In this document: positions 31,401 through 46,400 of the stretch, piece after piece
Position numbering within the stretch: the stretch's first letter is position 1
Layout of the letters: every line of letters starts with the position of its first letter
Source: Odontesthes bonariensis
Lineage: Eukaryota > Chordata > Actinopteri > Atheriniformes > Atherinopsidae
Assembly (NCBI RefSeq): GCF_027942865.1
Contig: NC_134520.1
Location: forward strand, 6,335,501 to 6,399,500
Direction: 5' to 3'
DNA length: 64,000 bases
The notes under the pieces: generated by a model
Seen by the model: only the letters and a program-made list of their open reading frames with translations
Told to the model about the DNA's origin: nothing
The model's database searches: none
Position numbers and translations under genes: made by a program

Positions 31401-34400
31401 TATTTAAAGATAATTCTTTATTGAAAATAAATGAGACGGAAACACTGACCTAAATAATACTTCACCTGTCTGCGCAGCTCCTGCAGCTCTCTGCGTGCCT
31501 GTAGACGAGACTTCTCCAGCTCTCTCATACTGCTCCTCAGGGAGGTTGCCTCTTGGTGCATTGAGTTCCCACATTCCTCTAAGACGGACAGTTTCTGTTT
31601 TTTCTCCTCCAAAGCTCTTCTCAGACTACAAAGTATCCCAAAATATCTATTGTTGTTAAACAGTTGGTTACAACAGACTTTACAGGAACTCTGTAATCTG
31701 TTGTATCAGCCATACCTGCTGTTGTCACTCTCTGCTCTTTTGATGAAGGCTCTAAGCTCCAGGTTAAACGCTTGGATGGCTTCTTTTTCTCTTGTTTCAT
31801 CACCAAGCTGCCGTTTTAGGTCCAGTGCTTCCTTTCGTACCTCGTCTCGCTCCTGCGCACAGCTCTGAAGATCTCTGTGAGCCTCAATCAGATCCATTTG
31901 ACCTTCAATAAGTCTATCCTCTGCCTCCTGCAGCTGCTGACGAAAGCCTTCTAACTTTATGGTCAAATTGTGAAAAATTAAAGGAAATATATGTCACTGA
32001 GCAGAAATCGGTACATTTTACAGGTAAACAGTAAACAATGTTATATGATAAATGACATGAATTAACTTTATTTCAAATCCAGATATTTATCAAAAACCTA
32101 TAATCCTTCAGCATACTATAACACTGACTTTGGATGACATAACACATTAGAGCTTTGCTGTTTGAAAGCTAAATCTCAACATCGCCTATTTTAGGTGCTG
32201 CGTGCACAATCTCAAGATACTCTATGATCTATATTCTGTTTTATAGCAACATATTGTGTGTATTGGGAGAAGAAGGGAGAGAAGAAGTTTATCTAGGCAC
32301 AGATAGGAGCCAGTTGGGCTCATAGCCAGGTGCTGTCTCTCCCTATCTCCTCTTTGCAGCTTACAGTGTAAAGAATTTGCAGAGAGCAACATGATAAACT
32401 GAAGCCCCCCATGAACTGGTGCAAGAGAAGGAGGGAGAGGGGGGAAAAGGGAGGATGACGAGGAGAAAGAGTGTTATGCTTTGAGGCCACACAAGATGGT
32501 TCCTTCTCATAAACTCTAATGTGAGAAAAAACAAGCTAGTGCCGATCTGGCCAATTATACTTTATTTTATCTGATTTGGGGTGTGGGGAGTGGAGGAGAA
32601 GGGCAGGGAACATGAGGGCAGCAGTGTTGTGTTATGCGGATGGGAAAGGGGGACCTGGAGTCCCAGTGGAGCCAGCCTCTCGCTGCTGCAAGGGTGAAAA
32701 TAAATACTCTCCCTCTGGCTTATTTACACAAGGGGTTAACTCAAACTTTTATTTTATATTATGGTACCAGGTACCATATTCTCCACTCTTTCATTCTCTC
32801 CATCTCCACTTGCTCTCTACTTCTTTGCCACACATTCTCCCTCCTTCTTTGTAACTATCTGACATGAGAATCCACAGCTACAATCAGTGAAAACAATGAA
32901 ACACGGAAACAAGCAGGGGTTACAGCCAAATATGACAGAGTTGCAGAAGTCTGAGTTGATATATGGCAGGGAGGGCTGACCAAGCCTAAAAACTCGTCTG
33001 CAATGGCTCCACACATTCCCATCCACTATTTTGACAGGGCTAAGGAGACAGCCTGAAGACAGGGTGACCCTAATTTTTGCTTTTTTCATGGTAACCAAAA
33101 AGTCCCACACACCCCCTTTTCCAAGGAATCCAGGCATTTAAATCAAGGATTGTTGAGGCCCATACAACTCTGCAGTTTCATCTAAACGAAGTGAGTGTGA
33201 GCTTGTTATTTCATTAAAACACCCAGCGACCCTGTGCCTGGAATCCTGACCTCATGCAACCCCAAGAGATGAGATTTACAACTCTCATTTGGCTCAGAGA
33301 GGTGTGTCACTGGGCCAAATTATGATCTATAATTGCACTTTTATGTTTATATTAAGGTCAGCAGAGCTACATTTTCCTCCTGTGGATTTGACAGGAAAAG
33401 GACACAGAAAAGGAGAGGAGAGAGGTCTTAAGAGAGGACACTACACTGCCTCTCTTTTGTAGGATTTGGCTGTGTGCTCCCTGCACCTGATGGCACCCTG
33501 ATGCTAGTACAGCTCTTTGACATCAGCCAATGTCAACACAGGCCTATGTTAAATGGTTCTCCCTTGCACTGGTACTAATTGGTGCAAACTCTCGGTCACA
33601 GTAGAAGCAGATCAGAGGTCTCCCATTCCATGCCAAGCCAAACACGACTGAAATTTTCTTTCATTTCTGTGATTTCCTACAGTACAAACAACTTCTGCCA
33701 TCTATCTAGTGGCCCTACAGTATATATTCTGTGATTTATCACAGAGGTCAGTATGAGTCATCATTGCAACACATATTATACAAGTCCCACTGAAGCAACA
33801 AGCGTAATGTTTATGTTAAAAAGAAATACTGACAAAAACTGTTCCTACCTCCTGTTTAGCCTGTTCTTTCTGTTGGTTCAACTCCCTGACCTGTTCAATG
33901 AGACTATCATTTGCACTCTGATGAGAGCTTAGAGACTCTTCAAACTGAGTTCGCAATTTGTGCAGCTCAGAGTTAAGGACAGCCATTGTATTCTGAAAAC
34001 GGAAAGACAAAAACCCGTGAGCTAAATCACATGCACAGCACAAATAAGCGGACCATGGCCAGGATGGCCCTGCCATATTTTTACCTCATCCTGCTCCTGT
34101 TTGCTTAGCACCTCTCGTTGCATGCGTTCCATCTCCATGTCTGCTGTGGCCAGATCCTGCTGCAGGGATAGTATCTTCTCTGTAAGGGAAGCCCTCTCTG
34201 CCTCCTTCTGTGACAAAGCCTGTACACAATACACTAAGATGTCAGGTTAGTTTAATGTGGTCTGGAGGATCTTGAGCATAAAATAATCAATATATTTGAA
34301 TTTCCACTGAGGTGCAAAACAGTACATGCTTTGCAGGATGATAAGTGACAAAATACAGTGAGCCACTTTTGATACAGATATATGCTTTTACAGGATAATT

Positions 34401-37400
34401 CCTTAACGCTTGGCTTTCTCTAACATACTCCAACAAACACTTTAAAAAAAACATACCTGCTGCTTTTCACTCTCAGCAATAAGGAGGCTTTGGCTGAACT
34501 CCCTCTGCAACCTGGCCAGTTCCTCTTGCACCTGCTGCAGCTCCTTTTGGCTGTGCACATGTAGCTCCTCACATTGTCTCCACAGCTGTACTTTGGCTTG
34601 TTGCTGTTGAACCATCAGCTCTGCATACTTTTGCTCCTATTAAAGAGCAAAAATGCTCACACCTAATTATAATTTGTTCATATATAGCTTCAGCATCTGA
34701 TTAACAACCGGAATAACGTAGCTAGTCATTTTTAACCCTTGTTAAACTGCGTTGATGCATATGTAATAAAGACATCATGTGATGGCACAGTCCCCAACTA
34801 AAGGCAGTTTTGAGCACTTACAGTGTTCATATGTCTTCCTGTATCTGGACAGATTTTTGTCAACACAATAGCGTCACATCTATGGAAGCTGTAGTAACAA
34901 AATTCTTTTGTATTTTTTTTATAAAAAGTTTTTATATGGTTGTAATTCAACTACTGAGTATCAAGTACTCATGCAATCATGAATATTAACAACTTAAAAG
35001 GCATTTGAAGTGGGGCTTGACTCCAATACAAGATGGCATCTGGCTTGATTTTTTTTCGAAGCACCGCCTGACTCATATTTTACCTTTTGCTGGTGTTCAG
35101 CTTCCAGCTGCTCCTTGTGATTTTGCTCTGTTTTGTTCAGCATTAACTGGGCCTTTCTCTCCACCTGAGCCAACTTCTCCTCCAACTCGCCCCGCTGTTG
35201 CGCAACTTGCGCAAACTGTCGTTCAGCATCCACACGCATCCGAGCAGCCTCACCTGCACAGATAAATGCACCTATGTACCCCATTTACCAGTTACATGTC
35301 AAGCCAATATTCATAAACAGATAATGGTTTCATTTGTAGTTTTATTTATGGGATATACTCATCCATGGCTTTACATGGAACATTCCAGCTTAACACTACT
35401 TATGTGATCCATGTGTGTTTGTGTGGAGTAGTGAGACCCTGGTCAGCTGAGAAAGCAACTCCAGTGATGCTGCAGCCCAGCTGTTGCAGAGCTCAGAGCT
35501 GAAATATGGATCTCTAGTGGGCAGCTGGAAAGGCTTCATGGCCAAGGCGCTTGGCACGGAAAACAGTGGGGTCTCTGAGGGAGGGGGCCACTCACGCGTC
35601 AAAGCCTTGTTAGCCAGGATCAGGCTGTGCCTCTCACCCTCCAACCTGATGCACTCGGCCTCCAGAGAGGCGGAAAGCTCCTGGCTCTCAAATAGAGCTG
35701 TCTCCAGGGACTCCTTTTCTGCTCTGGAACACAGCAGTAAAGAGGTTTGAGCTCTGAAAAAAAAAATCTTTGAACCTCAAGGTGCAGAAGGTCATAAAAA
35801 CCAATAATCCACAAGCATAGTTTCCAAATAAAACTGTGTTACTTAAAGACTCCTGTTACATGAGACTGGCTATGCTCTTGAAAGCGCAATTTACTTTAGG
35901 TCAAAATGCTCCTAAGTACACAATGTCATTCGGTTTTACTTAGGCAAACACACACACACTTTTTTATGATGCTCTTGAGTATGTGTACTAACTTACAATC
36001 ATTCCTTACACTGTACCCAAACATTACCATTAAGTGTCTAAGTCCAACCCTTATATTAACCTTAAAAATTCCAATTCCTGAATTGCCTTCAGCTGTAAAC
36101 AAACTGGTAATAAATATCAAATTGGCGCAAGATATTTTAGAGGGGGCTGCACGGTGCTGTGGTGGTTAGCACCGTCGCCTCACAGCAGGAAGGTTCCAGG
36201 TTCCAGGTTCAACACCCAGCTGGGGCCTTTCTGTGTGGAGTTTGCATATTCTCCCCGTGTATGCGTGGGTTCTCTCCGGGTACTCCGGCTTCCTCCCACT
36301 GTCCAAAAATTCATGCATGTTAGGTTAAGTGGCATCTCTAAATTGTCCTTAGGAGTGAGTGTGAGCGTGTATGGTTGTTTGTCTCTGTGTGGCCCTGTGA
36401 TGGACTGGCGGCCTGTCCAGGGTGTACCCCGCCTCTTGCCCATTGACTGCTGGGATAGGCTCCAGCCCCCCCGCGACCCGACCGACGGATTCAGCGGTAT
36501 AGATAATGGATGGATGGATGGATGGATATTTTAGAGGTCAGACCACACAAACAAATACACACAGACATACACAAACACGATCAGACCTCAGCACAACCAG
36601 TTCCTGAGTGAGACCGCAGGCCTTTCGGTCTGCAGAGTTTAGCTTGACATCCAGAGCTGCCTTGTCCTTGGCCAACTCCTCCCTGTCATGGGCAGCTCTC
36701 TTAATGGCTGTGGTCTTTGCCTCAAGCTCCTTCCTGAATGCACACAGCTCTTCTGTCAGAGTCTGCATCTGCCTTTTGACCTGCAGATTGGTGTAAACAA
36801 ATGGAAAGGAAAAAAAAAAATCAAGCAAATTTTTGTCCCAGTGCAACAGTAGATCATTACGTGCATTAAAATAGAGCATACAATGCTTATTTATTTATTC
36901 ATTTTCATCTGGAGGAATGTGAGCAGCCTCGATTGAGAATTAATCATCAAAACCCTACAATTTATAAGGCCAGATTTGCTGAACTAATATTGAACTCAAC
37001 ATTTTGCTCAAGCAAAACAAAAATGATTGGTACGTTTGTGACTTTTTTCCAACTGCCACTTAAATCACTGTGACACACCACAAGACCTATGTATAGCAAT
37101 GAAAATAATGAACTCTATGTGTAACTTTTATTCAACATCTGTCTTCAAATCTTCTGACTCCAAAGAAAATGTAAGGAGGTACTGAGGAGAGGACTCTCTT
37201 GGGATGCGCATGTAGAAATCCACCAAGTGAGTTGGTAATTTACAATGGAAATAGAGCTAAATGCAACTCTCTGGAAAGCTGTCCTTAAACCTTTAGTCCC
37301 AAACATGGGTAAAAAGTTCAAAGTAAAAAACTTTTTTGAAGCCCACTTTGTTCCTACCTTCCAAATAGTTTGATAATTGATACCATGTCTGATGGCTAGA

Positions 37401-40400
37401 AGAATTTTGCTTAGTTCAGCATGAAGACCATCCCCCAAATCCACAGTGATGTTCCTAAACTTAAGAAGAATTATTCATGTATAATCATTTTGTATTTAGT
37501 GTGGAGAAATGAAAATATAAAGCAACCGATCCTTGTGTTGGTTAGTTTAATCAAACTAGTAAAAAGCCCTATTCTCCCTGATGTTGCTTTTCTTGTTTTG
37601 CAGCAGTGATTCCCAAAACAGTATTTGATGCTATGTCCTGTATAATCAAGATGATCTGAAAATGGCCTCGTATTTTTTAATATATTGTGCCAGATTATGA
37701 CACATAATAATGCTATACTGTATATAAGAGTCTGTTGCAATTTCTAATATTTCACAGAAATATAATGTTTAAAAACTAACAATCATTGAAATTTCATTTT
37801 GGAATGAAATGAACTCACACTAACTAAATATTAGCACTCAGTTTTCCCAAATATGAAAAAGGACGAATTACATGTTATGGATGTTAGTAGTGCCCAATGA
37901 GGGGAAGAAACATAATCATAGTGCAAGACACAGGACATGATTTATTCAAGGCTGATTTATTTTTACAAATAAGCTATCTAAAAATGTTTGGAAGGAAATT
38001 GTCAAATTGTTTAGGTGTTTTATATTTCAGCTCTGAGCAACACGAATATCCCAGTTTCAATAATCAGAACAGATAACAATACAGGAAAGGATTATTTTCA
38101 AACTTTACAGGACCAAACAGAGAGATATGTTGAGGAAGAATGGAAATCCTTTAGGTGTTCATTTATGAGCACTTTCACCAAACCCCTACTGGATATTATA
38201 TGTCTATCTATTTATCTTTTCCACTTCACATTTGTTTGTGCTTGTTATGTCACAAGTTACTCATAAAACACAACAAGGAGCTCAATCTGCTCTCAATATC
38301 CCATGTGAAAGAAGAAAAAAATGGCAGATGTTTCCATGACCTCCGATGCATGTTAATGTAACAACAAGCTCCATGAATGTGATGAAAGCTACTCATGACA
38401 TGAAAATAGTTCTCCCAGGTGGTGGAAGCATGGAGAGTGTGAATGACTGGCGGTCCCTGACCTGGGAGTGCCTCTCCAGGGCCTCAGCTTTCTCCTTCTG
38501 CAGAAGGCTCAGCTCTGCTTCTAGCTTCTGGCAGAGATCTTGTAATTGAATATTGGAGCTTTCCAGGCCTTGTTTTTCAGCAAGAATATTCATCATCTCC
38601 TTTTGTGCCCGTACGGCATCTTCTCTGGCCGCTGCTCGTTCCAATTCAGCTTCCCGTCTATGTTTGCCAAGTTCTGCCTTCTCACTTTCTATCTGAAAGG
38701 GAAACCAAAATATTTTCTTTTCTTTTATGTTCTAAGCCTCTTAGCAGTACAAGTGAACAGGGACTGACCTGCAGCACAATGCGATTGAGGTCCACCTTGT
38801 CTTTGGCTAAGCCTTCATTAAGGGCAGCCATTTTGGCAAAAGAATCTTTAAGGGCAGCCTCTTGATTCTGCAGTTTGGTCAGAGCACACTCCTGTGCAGC
38901 ACTGTGGGACTCCATCTGAGGAGTTAATAATTAACATAAGAAATATATAAATGATCAACACCCACAGAGAGACCTCTAGAATCAGGATTGCTGGTGCACA
39001 AATGAAGCAGTTTACCTTGTTTAGAGCCAGAGCCAGGCTGGCCTTATCATCCTCTAACACCTCCTTCTGCAGAGTGATTTGACTCAGAGCCTCCTTCATT
39101 GTAACAAGCTCCTTGCGCAGATTTGAGTGTTTCCCTTCGAGCTCCTGCAGACTCCTATCCCTGAAACATAAAATGTAACACACGTTTAACTCTCTCACAC
39201 CATTTCAGCCTCACAAACAAAATCCCTCAACAGAAATCCATCTCCACTTTTGAAAAATTAAGAAATTTTAGTACCAAAGGCCAAACCACTGAGGGAGTTT
39301 TTTTTTTTTTTTTGCTCGCTTGATCACACGTCCTGCTCCAGTTCTCAGATAATCAAATCTTTTAGCTAAAGACATCCTGAAGAAACTAAAGAAAGTATCA
39401 CTCTTGCATAAGAGCAGTATGTAAATAATTTACATTTTCATCCAAATGTCATCTGGGTGCATTGCTGGTTGGAACATGACATGTGTTACTGGTTTCAAAC
39501 TTTAAACACATGGAGTTTGGAGACAAGCACACTTGACAGGATTTGTGTTGTGTAATGGTCATTCTCTGTGCTCATCTGTACCCTCTATGGGCATCCGTGC
39601 GCTGGCGTGCCAGCTGCATCTCCAGGTCCTCTCTCTGCTGCCTCAGGAGGTCATGCTGTCTCTGGAGGTCCAGTGACGAGCTCCGCAGTACCTTCAGCTC
39701 AACTCGCTGGGAGTCCACCTCCTGCTGCAGCCCTGAAAGCAGCTTCTCCAGGCTTTCTTTTTCACTATATGACACAGCGAAAGAGGGAGGTCAAATAAAA
39801 AGAAAGAGACAGAATATGCTTTGGTCAAATACTGAATTTGGTCAATATAAATACAATATCAGTACATTTAACTATGCTTCCATATAGCATTTTCACAAAT
39901 ACCAGCGTGACTTTAATAGAGTTAAGAAAAAGAAAATTGAGGCTACGGCTACACGAAAACGAAACGAGGTTTTTTTTTAAAACGGGTACGAAAATTCTTG
40001 CGACCACACGGAAACGCGCTGCTGTAAAGACTCAGGTCCAGACGAAAACGATGAAACGATGCAGTACACACGCCACTGTGTCACGCCACGCTGTGAGACA
40101 ATAGAGAAGTGTTAAAATTGGCTCACAGCGTCAACGTGTGACTGACGCAAAAACGTTTTAGCTGTAACAATGGAAACGAAACGAGGCCGTTTTCAAACTT
40201 TCCCACTCTGGAACCCGTTTTCAAAAACTATCGTTTTGGGGTAGTGGGAACGCCGGCTACGTGTGGCCGCGACAGCGAAACGATAAGAAAAAGTATCGTT
40301 TACAGTGAAAAACGTTTTCGTGTAGCCGCAGCCTAAGAAAGAAAAAGCATAACAAGTGTTTGCTCAGGCTGAACTTGGATATGAGCTCCAGTGAGGAACA

Positions 40401-43400
40401 ATACGTTTTTCTTTCTTTAAGGCTTTCCTCCAGAGCTTTTTTAGCCTCCTGACTTTCCCTCCGTACTTCCTGGATCATCTGCTCCACCTTTATCCTCTCA
40501 ACATCCTTCACTTGTAGATGATCTCGAAATATGTCCACTTGCTCCAAAGCTGTTTCCAAATGTGAATGTAGGTCCTGTGGTTTATATGTAAACATATCAT
40601 TAAGTAGGTTAAATGATATTTCAAAATACTGAGAATACTGTTTCTCTGAAATATGTACAGTTGGTACACCTGTGATTGTTTCTGATGCTTGGAGAGTGCA
40701 TTTTGTACAGCCTTCAGGGTAGTATTTCTTAGTGGAGATAGTCCATGGAGTGGTGAGGAGGACACAGTTTCAGAGCTCTCACTCACAGTGTCACTGTTAA
40801 CCAACTGGAAATGAATTAGAGTTGAATAACCAAAAAGATGCACAACCTCAAACAAAGTGCAGTTAAGAATGTTGTATAGTCTTGACCTGGTGAATATGGT
40901 ATAAAATCTTTTGGAGGGTTTGGATCTCTACATGGAGTGAATCCGTCTCTGCTTTATCCTCCGCTCTGCTCATCTCCTGAGCAGGAAACCATTTAAGTCA
41001 GATAAGCAACATACGTAAAGCAAGTCTGACATTCCCCAGACTGCAGCCCTCTTGACTAGGAAGCTGTGGACTTTATCAAGCTTGAGGTCCAGACTAGAGC
41101 CAATTTAGGCTTCTTAACCACCCATCTATCTGCCACCTCTAACTGCTGGTTCCCAGAGTCCTACCATCCTGTCCAGACTGATCTGCATGGTGTTGAGGCT
41201 TGCATCCTTCTCACTGTTCTGGCTCTGGATGTGCTTCAATGTGTCGGTCACTTCCAGGATTCTAAAAAGACCAACACATACACATAGACACACACAGTTC
41301 CCTGACATTGACATGCACTCCTCCTACAAGAACATCAACACTATCATATTCTGCACAAAGAATTGTGGTATTAACAAAGACTTTTGATAATATCAAAAGC
41401 AGGAAAAATAACAAAAACAGAACTAAAAAAGACTTGATTCTTTTATATCAGAACAAGAGCACATCTTCCACGAAAAAATCTTGAAAGACAACACGATTTA
41501 AAGTTTTTGGATTTAATCTCAGGATCAAATTTAGCTTTTTTTTCAGAAGCATGTGAATTTAGTAAGTATTACCTAATACATAATGTTGAAAAAATGAATC
41601 TCAAATTAATTGGAAAATAATTGTTTTTTCGGTTACCTTACAATATGAACTTTGAAACTAGCTTTCTGATAATCATTAAACAAAAAACTGTTCATTTAAT
41701 GTCATTACTATAAACAGACCCAGGCCTATAGATAGAGTTGAAGACAGCGTTACCTGGAATTAAGTTCAACTTTCTCTGCATCCCAGTGAACTTGAAGCTG
41801 CATGGTCTCTTTCAGCTTGTCCTTCAGCTGCATCTCTAGTACAGACATTTCCACACCACGACAGGTGCTCTCTTCCATTACTCTGGCGCCTAAGTTTACG
41901 CATGCTACATGAAGCTGCTGGCCCACGGCGACACATTCGCCACGCATATCAGCCAGAGTTCTATTGAAAAGATATAGTAAAATTTTAAAAAATGTGTCAA
42001 AACATGTTAAAGTTCTTAAATGCTGAGGACATACTGACATGCTGGTTTCACTCATGAGTAGTGAGTCCATATCATTACTAAAAATCTGCCTGTTTAAAGA
42101 TGGACCAAACTTTGGGATCAGTGCTTACTTTGAAGTATCATCAGTTATAGAAGAGTCTCTGATGCGACAAAGCTGTCTACAAGCTGAACAATCACTATTA
42201 AAGCAAATTACTTATCAGTAATGTTCTCAAGCCAAGAGCTTAAGCTTTGTCCTGATGGATAATTTCAAGAGTGAATACAGACGCTTTAACCTATCTGTGT
42301 CCCCTCTGAGGAAACAATGAGCATAGGAGACCTGTGACCCTGATGACCTGTTCCACTTTGATCCTTTGGCAAGCAATGGATAGTTGCTGCAGTAATGAGA
42401 GTGAGACACAGGAGAGGTGGGGGTTCCTGTGGTATCCTGATTTGCCAGATGAATTCTGGCATTGTGCTTCACTCACCTGTCAGTGAAAGTCCTTAGCTGG
42501 GTGAAAATGCTCCGCAGGGAGGCGGCCTGGCGCCACAGAACTCTGACACGAGCCTGTTCACGACTCGAGCTGGAGGCGCATGTCTGGAGACACAAGCAGA
42601 CAGGAGGACTAGTGGAGTGTTGGTGCTAAGGGTTGCTTACAGCAACCTTTGATTTTGTTGTGATCCTCAAACACATGAAATGTTGGAACTCCTGGACTCA
42701 TGCTGGCACACATACAAATAATTGGATTTCCCTGAGTCAACAGATGTAGCCCATTTACAGCACGAAAGCCAGATTGTTTGCACAAAGTTTTCCTCCCCCT
42801 CAGCAGTTGGAATGTTTTCACAGGAAACAACAACTGAAATATCATAGCAATGAAAGGAACAGGGAACAAGAGTGAATTGATGAAACTGGCTATGAATGGA
42901 ATTCCTACCCCTTGTGAACCCAACAGGAGTTTAATTGCACGATCTATGTGCACTAAGGGATGAACTTGAGCTTTCCCTGTTGCATTTCTCACTCAAGCAC
43001 TTAATTTTTGTGGTTTTTCCCACCTCTTGCTCTCTGCGCAGACGTGTATCGCACAACTCAACATCTTCACGGGCCTTCCTTAAGCTCACTGTTAGCCCCT
43101 TGTTGACAGTGCCTGCCTGGTCCAGTTGTTCCCGCAATACAGAGTTTACCTGGCTCAGGCTGGCACTCCTGCAAAAAAAAACAGTCCCACAGCATGACCC
43201 CGTGCCAAACAACTGTCTTGATAGTCAAAACTTCACAGAATTAGCATATTGCTCTTTCATTCATGGCACACAAAGTAACTTGCCAACGACAGTTTCAGGG
43301 TGAACATGTGTGACAGTTTTGTAATGTTTGTGTCAACTTAGACTTAATGTCAACCAGATCTGCAAGAGGAGTCATTTACAAAATGTTTACATCATTCTCA

Positions 43401-46400
43401 CACTCCACACACCCTGTTACAGTAAAGCATGTCTCATTGTTTTGTTTCAGTTATCTGTCTGAGAGACAGCCAAACCCATGATAATACAGTGTTTAAAGGA
43501 AAGGGAGATGTGGGGAAAAGGGATTGAGTAACAGTAACATATATGTGGTAGTTATGGAATAGTTGCCACAACAAATATATATTCATTCATTCATTTCTAT
43601 CAATATATTTGTAAGCAGATTCAGCTTAGTTACTCTACAATGAGCAGTAATGATCAGGTCCTTTCTTACCTGGGTTATTCCAAATGAAGCTCCATAGTTG
43701 TGTAAAACGTACAGCCTTTAAATATGCCCTCGACTTCAGACATTTTCCCGCAGTTGATGTGAAGCATTACTAAAATGTTTGGCAGATAAAAGCTAACATA
43801 TCCTCACTAATTTTCTCTGACATATTGGATGCAGAGGTTATCTTCCAAGAGCCACTTCTACATTTTCCCTGCAGCAGCAGTAGGAAAAAAACATGAAGGT
43901 AAGCCTAAGCAACTGCTAGGAATATCTCCGGTCCAAACAATTCTCAGAAATATTCAAACATGATTTCTGCTTCTCAACAAGAAACAGGGGAAGAAAACTG
44001 GAGCAAATTTCAAACAGGTTTCTTTATGAATTTACTGTCAAAATATGTGGAGCCAAGTAGAAGATGCAGCTTTTTTTAAAACCTTTTTCATAATATCTAT
44101 TACTTATGAACAGAACAGTTGCACAGGTTTTCTTTATCAGCAGCACGGAATGGCTACCAGCGCTGCCCAGTGACAGCAACTCACCTTGTCTGCTCCTCCT
44201 GCAGCTGAGCAGACTTTTTCTGGATAGCAGAGGTAAGTTCCTGTTCCACACGCTTCTGACACTCAGCTGAATCTACGTGGGCCTGCAGCTGAATACACAC
44301 ACAGATTCACCACTGGCATCCTGATAACATTTAGATATATGGCAGCAGAAGTAGGTTAGCTTTTAACTGACATTTATGAAGAAACACAATTACTGTGTAA
44401 ATCTACTCATCTAAATTATCTGTGGTTGCTACACAGCCTAAAATAATATTTGGATGAATGAAGTATATTTGAATAAATGCACAAATCTGGCGAAGAGTCC
44501 ATTTGTGTCCTTCATATTTAATATCTAGTGCAAGTGTCTGCTATTTTCTTTGAGTGGTAGAGTTTTGAGCATTTCACAGTCTAGATCCCTCAACGCATCC
44601 AAGTTTTACAAACACGAAAATTATCTTTGTCCGTCTCAACAGCTAACAGTGACAAGGCAAAATTATTTAGTGAATTTAGTGAATTCTAAATCAAAGCTGA
44701 CAGCTCATTAGAGTTCATTACAATGATCAGTTCACCCAGCAATGGCAATATTAACTTGTTTAAGCTGCTACCAAGGCAGTGTTGGATTATCAGTCAGTTA
44801 AGACCCGTTCAGATTGGTTGTGAGGAGCTGACTAACTTCTAGATGATCTTAGTAGGCCTATCAGTCTTGGGTGTTTCTATCTAAGCAACACTGATTCTCG
44901 AAGGTCAAGCAGCCATTTAGACGCACCAACAGTCTCATCTTTTCAGACTCTGCAGTCTTGTTCAGCACCTGCTCCTCTAGTTCCCCACACCTTTCCTTGT
45001 ACTGAAGAACCTAAGATAAAAAAACAGGGTGAACTGTAGAGTCAAAGGAACTGTAAAGGTGTCTGAATTGTGAGATCTATTCCTGCCACCTTGGTTTGTA
45101 GCTTCTGAACAAGTTGGGCTTGTCTCTTCTGGGCTTCCTGAAAGGCCTGCAGTTTTTGACTATAGGCCTTCTCCTTGTTCTGCAGTTGCATGGATCCTGC
45201 TGGTGAACTGTCCTGGTCACAGCCCACTGCTGGCTGCAACATCAGCATCTGATCCAGCTGGGTAGAATAACAACAGATTATCTTCATCATGTTGCACTCA
45301 CAACAACAGAATACATTTTGAGGAACTGATCAAACTCTCAATGATGATCTTGTTGTAATTACAAAACTAGATTATATCTGCATCATAGAATTGTTGGTTA
45401 AAGGATATGCCAGTAACAAATTTTTTTTTTTGAGAACAAGCAAAGTTATTGAGGAAGCTTATACTGTAGATACATATTCATGCCCCCCCCCCCCCCCCCC
45501 AAAAAAAAAACAAAGCTTTCTTAGAATAAAACATGGACGACATGGTATGTGCACTGAATTGAATCAGTACCTTTCAAATTTATTGTCCAGTTAGTGTGTT
45601 CTTCATAGAAAAATCTGGAGAGGAGCAGTATTAGTGTTGAACAAAGGGATTTAAGTCGAGTATGCGTGTAAACTGGTGTTCATGCATGATTAGCTGTATC
45701 TGTCGCATGCATCTAAAAACAGATATACAAATGTCCTGGTCTTTCTCACAGCAGAATCTCAGATTGTCTCCCGTATCTGACAAATCCAAATGTCCTGTAA
45801 CCTCTCAACCTCATATACACCCTAAACTCCATCTGCACCACCCACTCTCTATCCTGGTGCCAGACACCCTGTCCTCACTAATACAAACCACATGGCCCTA
45901 GAGCACTGCAACATGCTGCATGCCTCCAGCTGCCCTTACTGACTTCTCATGTAAAAAGAGAGGAAGAGAGCGAGAGAGAGGGAGCCCCCTCCCCTGCAAC
46001 ACACTCCAAACCACCATCCAAGCCCTTCAAATCAACCCTGCGACCCACTCGCTCCCTCCTCTTTTCTGTACCTCATCTCTTCTCTGGGTACTTAATCTCT
46101 TCAGCAGGCTCCAAGAGAGCCAAGACAATAGTCTCACTGTTCAACACTGGACCTAGTCACTTTACCACCATTATTAACACATTTTCAAATGCCCATTTCA
46201 GAAATTTATACTACAAACTACATTAACGGCCATCACGCACTTGGCTCTGGGCTTTTGGTGTTTTCCTCAGAGGACCAGGAGAGCACAAAAACTTCTTTGA
46301 CTGCCCGTTGTTGAGGTGACAGCCACAGGGATTGAGAAGGGAGAACAACATGGGCGGAGTATTTGAAACACATAGAAACTGCAGCAGCTGTGTTTAAATG

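Noticed and set aside
42609..42992. 127-codon minus-strand frame between crocc2 exons 8 and 7
   Set aside because: The exon 7 to exon 8 junction is already phase-consistent without it, and the frame has no coiled-coil character unlike all neighbouring exons.
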